From Rhynochetos jubatus (Eukaryota; Chordata; Aves; Eurypygiformes; Rhynochetidae), in assembly GCA_027574665.1 (NCBI GenBank), contig CM050666.1:4960001-5024000 (forward strand): DNA of 64,000 nt, in the 5' to 3' direction. Under the pieces are notes generated by a model. The model saw only the letters and a program-made list of their open reading frames with translations. It was not told the origin of the DNA and searched no databases. This document shows positions 23,401 to 35,400 of the stretch, in pieces. A program made the translations under genes and the position numbers. Positions within the stretch are counted from its first letter, which is position 1. Every line of letters starts with the position of its first letter.

Positions 23401-26400
23401 GTTCATGATAACATTCAGTGACCTGAATTACTAACGGGTGAATCGGAACCGTGCCAGAGAAGCAGCAGAGTGGGTAGGAATTTTTATATGCAGGGAGAGG
23501 GTCATCTTCAGTTCCTGTGATGTGGCAGTGAAACGACAGAGATAGGCCACAATATTGACCTAACCGGTGGCACCGCGGTGTAAACTGTGTCCTTCTCTGC
23601 TAGTAGGTGGTGAAGAAGTTGAAGAAAGGTGAAGAAGAAAGGTTGAAATATGCTACTTAAAGCCAGAAAATAGATTTGTGAGCTACGTTTGTGTCCAGGT
23701 TCTGGAAAATGGGCATTAAATGCACAGTTTTCTTTCATGAGACCGGTGTATCCTTGGTGCCTTGGCAGTGCTCTTTGCAGTAACTGACACAGTGGAGCTG
23801 AGTGTAGGGGTAATGGGCCTCCTTAGCAAATTGTGTTGCTGTGATACTGAACCGAAAGTCTGATTCAATTCTCTTTGTAAGAGCAACTCCCTCGCTTCAG
23901 CAGGTAACGTTGGTTGTGTTGCTGAGGCCTGTCCGTGAGTCTAGCCATTTTATAACTTACTTGCATGTATCTATGGAAGTTATGTAAGCAAATAGTTTAA
24001 TGAGGGCTCAGAAGGAAGAATTAAAACCTGTTTGGACATACTCAAGAGTTCTCTTGACTTTGCACAAACTGTTAGGGCTGATGTGGTCAGGAAAACACTT
24101 GGAGCTATGCTGTTTCCCTGAGCCATGTTTTGTTGTTACGAAGTCTGGTCTGATCTCACGCCCTGTGCCTTAGCCCCAGCTCTCCTGCTGTTATCCTGTG
24201 CCTGTTCACTACTAAGTTGGGATACGGTACTGATCTTAAGCAGACTTTGTTAGTGGATCAGGATTCGACTAGCTCTTACCTTTGGAAATCTGCATACCAA
24301 TGTTCTAGGAGGCTGAAGGAATCCAGTTAATCAGTGGGATAGCTGTTAACATCAGGATTTGGATTTGCAGAGTTAGACTGAGGAGGGCTAAAACTGTATT
24401 TAGTAGTCTGGTTTAGGGATGAGGTTAATCGTCTTCAGGGAAATGTGTCCCGAAGAGATGAGCTGTTCCTTCAAATACAACTCCAGGAAAAGGCACGTAG
24501 CTAACTGCGGAGAAGAGATCCCTTCTGTGTGTGATGGCCCTCCCTTATCTCCTTCCTTCCAGACCAGCAGAAATGCAAGGTGAATTCTTTAGAAGTAACA
24601 GGTTTCGTTGTGAAGGTGTGCTAGAGGCTAAGAAATAAGAATACTGGAACTGATGTGGACCCGATGGTTTTTAAAGCCCACGGAGATTCAGTGTATGCAA
24701 GGGTGGCAGTCAGCAGCCTGGTGCCTAGGCTCGCCTGGGGTGTTGCAGTTCCATTGGGTTGTGATCGTTGCCTCCTGTTCTGGAGCATTGTACAGTGTGG
24801 TTCTTAATAATTAAACCTCATGCAAGGCTGTGTTTTGGGTTAGATCTGTTGGTGCTTTAGCAGCTCTTCAGAACTCTGTAAAGTCTGGTCATCCTTGTTC
24901 ACCCTTGAGATAAGGAGAAAAGTGATTCAGTGTATTTTGAACATAGAGTCACAGAACGGTTTGGGTTGGAAGGGACCTTAAAGACCACCTAGTTCCAACC
25001 CCCTGCTGGGCAGGGACACCCTCCACTAGCCCAGGTTGCTCAGAGCCTCATCCAGACTGGCCTTGAAGACAGTCGGGGATGGAGCACCCACAGCTTCTCT
25101 GGGCAACCTGTCCCAGTGCCTCCCCACCCTCTCAGGGAAGAATTTCTTCCTGATGTCCAATCTAAATCTCCCCGCTTTCAATTTAAACCCGTTACCCCTT
25201 GTCCTGTCACTACAGGCCCTTGTAAGAAGCACCCCCCACACCCCCTCCCAGCTTCCTTGTAGTCCCTTCCTTCAGGTACTGGAAGGCTGCAATAAGGTCT
25301 CCCTGGAGCCTTCTCTTCTCCAGGCTGAACACCCCCAACTCTCAGCCTTTCTTCATAGGAGAGGTGCTCCAGCCCTCGGAGCATCTTTGTGGCCCGTGCA
25401 GAGCTGCTCAGGGCTTTAGCGTCTAGAGGGAGCCAGCGAGGCTTCATAGACTTCAGCGCAACCGAGGGCGTGATTCAGGTGTGCTTAGGATGAGCAAATA
25501 ATTCTTGGCACATAGGAAGAGGTGAGATGATACGTTTAGCGTTTAAGATGTGGTCTCTTGGTTGCCAGTTCAAGATATTTTCATAAATTAAGGAATGATT
25601 TGTGAGATTTAGTAAAGTAGTTCATTTAAGCCTACCTGTAGACATTTGGACAAACTGTAATTTCAGATAATTACTTGGTGATGAGATTTGTGTTTCAATT
25701 TTAAACAGCTCTTTTTCCCCAGTGCCTATGCTACAATTTATTTCCTGTCAGCTGCTGCTCTGCATGTTATTAATTAGGTTCATTTCATTAATCATAATTT
25801 GAAACATTTTTAGATAATCTGAATTTAAATACTATTTGTGTTTAAAATTACTCTAGCAGACTCGCATCAGTCTGGAATGCAGCAATTATCTCTGTTCCTT
25901 TGGCAGAGCTGTGTTTCCAGCTTGAAGACAAGAAAAAGAGAATTGATTTGTAGCTGATGTTTTATTTGCTATTAACTATCCAAGTTTTGTTAGCAAAGGA
26001 CTCCGTGAGCTTTACCTTTTCAACGATCTGTTCAAAAGCAGGTAGCACTGGCATTAAAGAAATTTGTAGCATCATTGTGCTTCTTGTTTGTACCCAAAGC
26101 AGCTGTAAAATGCCCCCAAACCAACTGTGCAGCTTCCAGCCAATGAAAGCTGTGACGGTGGCATTGCAGCGCTGTTCCCGAACAGTGACCTAGTGTGAAG
26201 CTTGTGCTTGCCGTCAGCGGTTCCAGCCCGCGTGCTGGAAGCTATCACCAAAAAAAAAAAAAAATCCAATTTTCTGTATGAAAGAAGATTATTTTCCTTG
26301 TGCGAAAAGCTGCTGCTTCTTACTGCTTTTCCTCTGGTCTTATCAGCTCTCCAACTCCATTACAGATTCAATGGAAGTGAAGCCTATTATGACAAGGAAA

Positions 26401-29400
26401 CTGAGGCGGCGACCAAACGATCCGGTTCCTATCCCCGACAAGAGGAGGAAACCTGCGCCTGATATCCTTTTGCAGAGCCACCGGGGGGCTGTTGTATTTG
26501 AAGTCAACATGCTGCTGGCATCTGCGCTGTTTTGTACAGGAAGGAAAATGAAATGGGGTGCTCGGATCAGATTTTAATCTAGGAAATGCTGAAGCGCGAT
26601 TTGTCATGTATAAGGTGCGATAAACTAATAGAACACAGCCAGTCTTTGGAAATTCCTCGGTATCTTAACTGAAACTTCACCGTTTCCTGAGATAACTTAT
26701 TTGTTGTTTCTTTTTTGTCAGTGAGAATAGTCTGAATTCTTCAGGCAATTTTTTCCACAAAGGAAAAACTTTAACAGAGCATTATGTATCAATGCTGAGG
26801 CGATTGATTCCATAGATAGTAAATGGCTTTTTACGTGAGCCAAAGCTTTTCTCATTTCAAGATGTGACAAAACATTTCCCAGCAATTTTTTGTCATATTT
26901 GTCATATCAAACTAGTTTTTCCATTTCTGATAAAGGCTTCAGATCTCTAATCCGGAGAGATGCATAGCTGAGGCAAGGAGCGCTGGATTTGTTCTTTGGA
27001 TTTAAAAAAAGAAAATCCATCTTGTTTTTATATATCATGAGAGAGAAAAACATATATAAAATCCTTCTCTTCTGCCTTATTGCATGTTTCTTCTAATTAA
27101 ATTGTTCTTTGGCTTCTGGAAATAAGTTTTTTAGCTCCTCTGTGATGATAGGCACTTTCTCTATTTGTATATTAAATTCACCTGGAAAGGAAGACAATGA
27201 TATTTGCTTTGCAGAGGCTTATTATTAGATTCCAAACTTGTACAGCTTAAACCAAATTAAAAAACCCCTTACAGTGTGACTTGTGGGTGACTCACGTTTT
27301 CTGAAGGCAGTATCAAACCTTGAACTTCTGCAGTTCACACAGGATGGTCATAAGAATCTCCAGTTTTAATTAACCTTTTTCTGGTTGGAGATTCTGTTCA
27401 TTCTTTCAAGAAAAAAATAATCTATTTATTAGTGCCCCTATCTCATCCAAAATAAATGAGTTTCATAGTGAACATGGCCTACTAATTGAGCAGGGTATGG
27501 CAGACACAGCATGAAACTGTCTGCCTTTCCTCCCTGGGGAGAGGATTACAGTCCATCAGAACCAAACCCCTTAAACCGCAGCCTAGCGATTGTTAACTTT
27601 AGTTTAATACTTGGTGTACTTCTGACTTGACAGTGGTTTTGAAGAAATGCTGGAGAGAGGGTCGGCTGCTTTGGATATTGTTTTCCTGCTTTGTACTTAG
27701 GGTTTGTTTGGGTGGGGGTGGCAGAGGAGCAGTGGAAAAGGGGGGTAGGAAGATGGGGTAGTGAAACGACACAAAATCAGAGCGGAGCTTGCGTGAGTCT
27801 ATAATAGATGAGCTCTGTGTTCTGAGGGTTTGGGTTTGTTTTCAGGTGAATGCTGCCCTCTTACCCTCATCCACACAACGATGTGTTTTGTGCCTCTTTT
27901 TTCTGGTTCTTCTTTGAGTTTTGGAGGGTTATTAGTGGGGCATTCCCCTCTTCTCTCCCTCCCTCTCTCTTCCTGCTTACTGAGTTGCAAGCTGATGAGT
28001 TCCTTTTCCTAGGTTTGGGTAGGATTTGGCTCCTTTGTACAAAATCTGAAGCGAGCCTGTTGCGTTTCAGCTCTACAAGATGGAAACCACTGAAAACGCG
28101 AGCGCTTGATGCCTCCCTGCAGTATGTCAGTGCACTAAAGGCTTTTCATTGACGGTTGTGTCTGAATAAGTTAAAATGATTTTGCGCTCTATTCGCTGCT
28201 AAATGTGAGGCTCAGTGGAGATGGGCTTGTATGCATTCACGTGACCAAAAAAGCTCAAGCATGGCACTTATTAAAATCTTACGCAGCTGTAGAGAAACCT
28301 CTTGGCTTATGTGTAGTCAAGTGAGATGCTGTTGACCTTTCGTTTTCAGCTGTGCTTGTCTGGAGCTTATGGGAACCTTAATTCTTGATACCTCAGCTAA
28401 ACTATTTGTTGACTGATGAGCAGATAATGGAGGACCTGAGAACACTGAACAAGGTGGGGATTAGCGCTTGGTTTGTGTTCCTTTGTTGTAAAGGGAAAGC
28501 CGATGCGTTGCCCCTGAAGAGAACAGAGCTCTGTTTTATGTTCCTTCTTGAGATGTGGGACTGTTTCATCCCAGTCGGCTTTCTGAAGTAACACAATAAA
28601 AGACTTAGCAAGATGATATCTCCTCCCTTTTAATAGGTTTAATTAACCTAATTAAAATGACTGTCATCTGAAAATGTTACCTTTTGTCTGAACCAAGTGA
28701 TGAGCTATCTTAAGGAGTTCCTTTCTTCCTCCGCAGGGTTGAACAGATGTTAACACGTTTTTGAGATCACAGGCTGCCTCCGCTTTAGGCCTTCGCGTGG
28801 GGTGGAGTTAGGGTTTGGTCTTTTCTCCCCTCTCTCGCCATACTTCAGCCCGCTGGCTAGGGTGCAGTGTGTATGCCGTTAGTTTTTCTAGGTCTGACTA
28901 TTGCTTTCTTGATAAACACTTCAAGGCTCATCTAACCTCCTATAGAAGAGGCTGCTCGCTGAGGCCTTTGGGGAGAGTAGTGGAGCGCGGTTTTTGTGCC
29001 AGCTGTTGAGGCGTGTCTAATGATTTGTCTCCTGCATTTCGTGTACCCTGAGAAATGTTGGATCGTGTTCAGAAATACAGTGTGTTAGATGGGTTTGGTT
29101 TTAACCTTTTTTTTTTTTTTAGTGGAGCATTGAATCCTCTGAAGATGTTTGTAGACCTTTTGTATCCCGATTATCTACACTTCCAGCCGTTTATAGCATG
29201 CTGTTCTGGCTCTGTGTTATGCCAGTTAACAGTGCGTTTAAGAAAAGAACCATTTAGAGCACGTAAAGTGGGACTCTCTGAAATGCTTACTGCAGACGTC
29301 TGGCTCGTATCGGATCTCTAACTCTTCTTTGCTCTCTTTCCCTGTAGCTTAAATCGCCCAAGAGACCAGGTGAGTTGAGTTGCACTGGAACTTGTTCACG

Positions 29401-32400
29401 GTCGTGCTGTTTTGAATAGAGAATTGTATTGTAGACTTTTTGACTGTATAATTGCTGACTCTGTAATTTGACTATAATTGTTTTGACTGTGTAATTGCTG
29501 TTCTTTGTGTAGCTGCTGCGGGGAATGGGTACGTTGTGGAGTCTCTTCATCTGTTCTGAACTTTGTCAGGATTGGGGGAAGGGAGGTGTATGCGTCTTTG
29601 GTGGCTGAAACGTTCCCGTGCACCATGGAAAATCTAGCTGTGGAAAGAGGTTTTTTCCCATTGTATTCAGATATATATTTGCTTGCCTGCTCGTCAGGCT
29701 GATGGAGGGATTGAGAATTTAGGGGTTTATATGCACGGATCTCTAGCTGTGTCTGTGCACTTTATTTCAAGACACAGTGATACTAACTTGCCTAAATAAT
29801 CCTGGCCCTATTTAACTACTTTATAATAATTAGAAGTAAAGCAAAATGAAGTACATATTGCCTGTTGCCTACCTATCAACATTTTTTCAGGTGAATATTA
29901 TCATTTATATACTCAAGGCAGAGGTTGAATTATCTCAGTAAGAGTGTGTTTTCTGATGGAAGTTTGAGTTTGTAGCTTTCTGTGCTTACTGTGACCTTAT
30001 TAATTGCAATTCTGCAGTTAGATGTGCTACTGTGTGGTGAACACATGCTAGTCTCTAACGACAGTCTCTCTCCTGTTCTCAGCCTCTCCCTCCTCTCCTG
30101 AACACCTCCCAGCTACACCAGCAGAGTCTCCAGCACAGCGCTTTGAAGCCCGGATAGAAGATGGAAAACTCTACTATGATAAGAGATGGTAAGTCCTGGT
30201 AAAACTCTCTTTAAACCAGCCTGTGTTGCGTAGTGAGGAGACAAAGGCTGCAGAGAGAAATTGCTTTGATAAAAACTTGAGGACCAAATATTTTGGGGCA
30301 GAGGTTAGCCTCTTCCTCCAAGGGCTAATCACTGTGACTGGTAAATCGGAAGCGATAGTGGGGTGTTTAGACCTCAGACTTTCAGAGTAACTACTGGCTC
30401 AGATAAAAGGAGACTTAAATCTTTTCCGCCGAGTCAGCGGTGGACACCGTGACCCTGCGTTGTGTCAAACGCAACGTTTGAGAGCCGCCAGCAGACGCAG
30501 TGTGATGTAGCTGTGGACCCCGTCAGCTGGGACGCAGATACGCTGCGGGTGCGGTGGTGTCGGCGGGATTCCCGGGCCTGGTGCTTGGTTTGGTAGATCA
30601 CTAGTCCTTCATTCCACGAGGTGGCAGAAGAAATGTTGCGCACCACAGGAGCAGGATGAAAAATGTTTCTAATAAATCCAAATAACCTTTAAAGATCAAA
30701 CCCACATGGGAAAAGCAACTTCAGAATTGCTGATTGGATTAGCTCTGTTATGTTTTATGGACGTGTAGCTGTGCAAGCCTCAGGAAACGCAAGGAAAATA
30801 TTAAATTCTGCAGAGGAATCTTAGTAGGTCTTAAACTTAATCCATGAGACGTGCAAAACTAGATAATCAAGAGGGCAATCTAGTACTCCCTGAGCAGAAA
30901 ACAGTTTGCGAGTTGTATGCTTGTTTGTAGCCTACCTCGCTGTTCTGGGAGCTCCAAACAGCAGGGGACGAGGTTGTAATTCTACCATGGAAAATGATAG
31001 GTGGGAAGCATGTTTCCTACACAACAGCCATCTTTTACAGTTGGTCGGTTTTTCCTTCTGCAAGTCTTGTGACAGTGAAGTTTCATCGAGGGCTCAGTGT
31101 GTACAGCTCTGAGAAGAGCTGCTGCCTGGAGCTCAAACATCCATGAAGCGTAAAGCAGACATGAACTGAACAGGATGCTTATTTCACAAATTCATAACGT
31201 TCCTTTTTTTGTGTGTAAATTGACTGTCCTCTGGGATATATTCGGATGAAAAATGTTCTTCAGAATTTTTCAGCATGTGGAGTACTGAAAAGTGTTGCAT
31301 AAGTTTAAGAAAAAAAAAAAAAGGAAAAGATGGAGTCTGGAGTAATTTGTCAGTAAAGCTCCCACCAAATTTAAACCTGGGAGAGCTTCAGTGCGCACAG
31401 ATGGATCTCTCAGAAGCACCAGCTCTCCCTGAAAGGTATCTAGCTGGGTCATAAACCACTAACAGATATTTTCATCTTGCTGAATTCCGTTGTCATAGGG
31501 GTCTCGCCGTCAGGAATTCCAGCTTTCCTGTCTGTTTTATTTTTATGCTGTTTGAAGATCAGCATTTTACATTTTTTGGCTGTAATAATCCTGCTTAGAT
31601 TTTTTTGATTGATAGTAATAGTACTTGTGCACAGTAGCTGGTATTTTAAAATACCCAAGCAGCTCTTGGTAGTGGGAGGGGAGCTTTTTCTGAGGTGTAT
31701 TCAGGCTGTAGCTGCTGGCGTGCACCAGAAATAAAACTGACAGCTCAGGAGCATCTGCTTTCTCTGTTCTCTGATGGCAGCTATGAAGGACCCTTATCTC
31801 AAAATAGTGAATATTTAAGGCTCGTAGTGGACTGCCCAAGGTCTGGCAGAGACATTTCACAAACATGTCTCTGAAGTGGAGACTCTGTATAGGGACGTTC
31901 GGATGGATGTGGAACTAGACTTCAGGTTTTTTATCCTCAGTCAGTTTGCCCCATCAGACCCTAAAATACACTGCCCTGTAAAACAGCCACCTCTTTGCTC
32001 TTAGCATTGTCTGCATACAGTAATGCAGAGTGGTTTCTTTCAACCTTCTCATGGAGATGCAGTTGCAAATCTTGGGCCTTCAGCAAAATATTTTGTAGCA
32101 GTGGAATTGTTTGTGCTCACTTGTCAGCACTATGGTGTATTTTACCTCCTGCAAAAGCAGGCGTTGTTTGGCACTCTCCTTCTCTTGAAAGCCAACCCAA
32201 ATTGCATTGCGTATTCCATCTCGAGTGTTTTCCGCAGTTCTGCCCTCTGTTCCCCTGTGGGTTTATAAACTCAGCAACAGGCTGAGACGTGAACGTGTAA
32301 CTGAGATGTACCGGGCTGCTGTGCCTGGCCTGGCTCTGCGTGCATGGAGCGTGAGACAGCCCAGACAACTCTTCAGTGGCAAAGTGCTCAACTAGCCTGT

Positions 32401-35400
32401 TACCTTCCCTTTTCTGTGCACAGTTAACATAGATTCGCTGAGGGACAGTAACTTGTGATGTGAAATTCAGGGGCTGGAGCCAGCTCTGTGCGTGGTGTTA
32501 GCTTTGGAATTCACTGATAATCAAAGATTGGAAGAAACAGCTTTGAGTGGAAAAATTATTTCATTATCTGTGCCGGCACAGGTACCACTCGAGAGTTGCC
32601 ATTTGCAGCGGTTATCTCCTGCACCCGGAACCTTGTGCACCGATTGTATCGAGATCATCAATTCTCCTTGCTTATCAGTCGCAGCGTGGTGTGGCAGGAC
32701 ACTGCTGGACTGAGATTTTTATGTCTTGTCTTAGTGAGGTCTGGTTTGTAGCAGCTTCTGCTGTCCCTTTATATCAATTAATCACCACCTGGGCTCAGAA
32801 AAAGATTTTTGGCCCAGATTGTTGCTGCTGTTACACTGTGCCGGGACTCACTGACACCCTTTCTGTTACAGTGAGGGAGAAAGAATAACGGTTGGGCAGA
32901 AGTGACTGAAGGGTGCAGGATTTGGGGGGTTTTATTACCTCGCCCAGCCCATTGCTAATTAGTGTATTTGGAAGGCTGAAAGCTGATACTGTCACTCCTC
33001 ACTGGCATCAGTGTGAAAAGGCATGAGCCAGTAGGAAGAGATTGTGGAATAAACTATTGGAAGACTTCCATAATTACGGTACAGTTGTTATTGTAGAAAT
33101 AACTGTAAAGATTATGCAAATCTATGCATTTTGACAAATGGCTGTCAGCCAATCAAACTGCAGGGAGCCGCATACTGAGCGGTTACGGAGGGAATCTCTG
33201 TGCGGTGATTCCGCAGCTTGGATTGCCCAGTTAAATATGGAGCACGTCGTGATGAGGGGAAAGATGGAAATACAGCTATGCTTTTATAACTATAAATCAT
33301 TTCGGTGCTCGCTTGATTACGATGATTTACTTAAAAATAATCTGTTTCCATATAATTAGTTCTGCCTACGGAACTGTCTGAGGCAGAATAAACAGGAACT
33401 GGGGAGTTTTGCGTAGCACGCTCTGCAGCACTGACCAGAAACATGGTCTGTGAGGAAGGCAAGACCATGAAATCAAGCAAAGAATTTTGAATTTTTTACT
33501 TTGATAGAAAATGTGCTATGAAAAATATATAACATGACTAAAATATGATCTAAAAGGGGAAAAAAACATGGATATGCTTAGACACAGCCTCCTTCTGGCA
33601 GGTATCTACAGCTTCTTGCGGAGCCAGTTACCCATCACATACCGTTTGGGGTGTTTTCACAAAATAAGGCAGTATTAGAAATTTGAGGTCTGTTTAAACA
33701 ATAGAGGGACTGCACTGATTGAGCACAATTCACCGTGTGGTGGTGCACTGGTAATTTTGTACTGGGGAGTGTGAATAACTCCTGAGTATCTGTGATTTGC
33801 TCTGTGATATTCCATCAGGCATAATATGGAGTTGCCCTCCAGTGTCCGAAACGCGGAAGGCTGGTCCGATTAACTCCTGACGCGCGGGCTTGTTGTCTGA
33901 GTGCGCTCCTATCCCGTGGCTTGGTGCTCTGCCCCATCCTCCGTCAGACGGGAAAGCGGTTTTCGGTAATCTGCGTGCAGAATTGAACGGTAATCGAGAG
34001 CTTCACGCGTTTCCCAGTGTCATTTAAATGCAAAGTGTGCGTGTGTAGAATCGCACCACTCGCTTTATTGTGAGGATGGGGAAGGTGGCGTGGAAGGAAA
34101 CACAGACTTCACGTTTATCTGTCCAATTGTTTGCAGAACCCTAGCTTTATCAATATTACTGCTGTTTCTTTTCTCAGTCTCTGGACAGCTAATGGTTTCA
34201 TGTGTTCCTGGTGTTTTCCCTCTTTTATTTTTGCAGGTACCACAAGAGCCAGGCTATTTACCTGGAGTCTAAAGAGAACACTAAGATCAGCTGTGTGATC
34301 AGCTCTGTGGGCGCCAACGAGGTAGGAGGCTGTCTGGTGGGGACTGAGAGAAAATCAGTGTTGCTTTCAGGAAAGATGTAGTTTGCTGTCTAAAGAAGCT
34401 GAATCCAAGATAAAACTGAGTTGAGAGATCTCTCGAGAGGGGAAGAGACTTGCTGCGTGCCTAAAGAACGAGCCTACGTTTTGCAAGTCGTAGTTTGGCA
34501 GGATGGAGAAACGGGGAGAACTGGCATGTTGCGTCTCGGGCACTACATTCGTAGTTCCATTTCTGAGTTTCCAAGGACGTAGTTATGGTTAATGCAAAAT
34601 TTAAACAAAAAAATCCCCTTAGGAATCCAGCAGAGGATGAGGGAACGTTTTTTGTCACCAAGTGTGGTTGTTATAAGGGGGGAAAGGCTTTGCTGCTACT
34701 CCGGGCACTGTGTTGTGCAGTCAGCTGGCAGCATTCAGGGCAGTTGTTTCTCTGAGACAATTTCCTTGTGACCGATGGCTCAGGCGTAGAGAAGCAGGTG
34801 AAGAGAGGTGCATGCCTCAGATTGGGAATCTTGCTACAAAAATAAGCTCAGTGCTCGAGCCTTGCATCCACTGGGCAACGGGAGCAGTTTATTCCCCTGC
34901 AGGTTCCAGGCACCTCAAGAAAAGGAATGGCAGACTTGAATGTGCTTCTCTTAACCAGCCAATAGAGTCGCTTTAACTTGTTTTGGCAGCTAAGGGAAAG
35001 TATTTTCAACAAAAGGAGTTGCATATGGGATATGCTTTGTATCACAACTGTTCTCCTTGCGGTAACAGTTGTTACGCTCAACGGCTGGTTATTTACAGAG
35101 AGGAGTAGTAGCGTGTTAATGGATGCGCTAAAAACACAGTGCTGCTAATTTGATTAAAGTTATTGCTGTTAACTTGTAACACTAAAACTCAATCTTTTGT
35201 GGGAGCGTCTTACCTGCAACCTGAGGAAAATCCAATCTGTTAATTCTTCCATGAATTCTGCTTTGAAGTGAGGCAATGGGTTTGGTTTTGTGGTGGGTTT
35301 TTTGAGAGGCTGGGGAGGAGGCACAGCGCTTGTTTGCCCTGCGACGGTTCATCGTGACAGTATAAACCCACTGGCGATAAATACTTAACTAAGAAATATT

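Noticed and set aside
26278-26577. Single-exon frame running through SUDS3 exon 7
   Set aside because: Only 26366-26461 is coding. The continuation past 26461 lies in the AT-AC intron.
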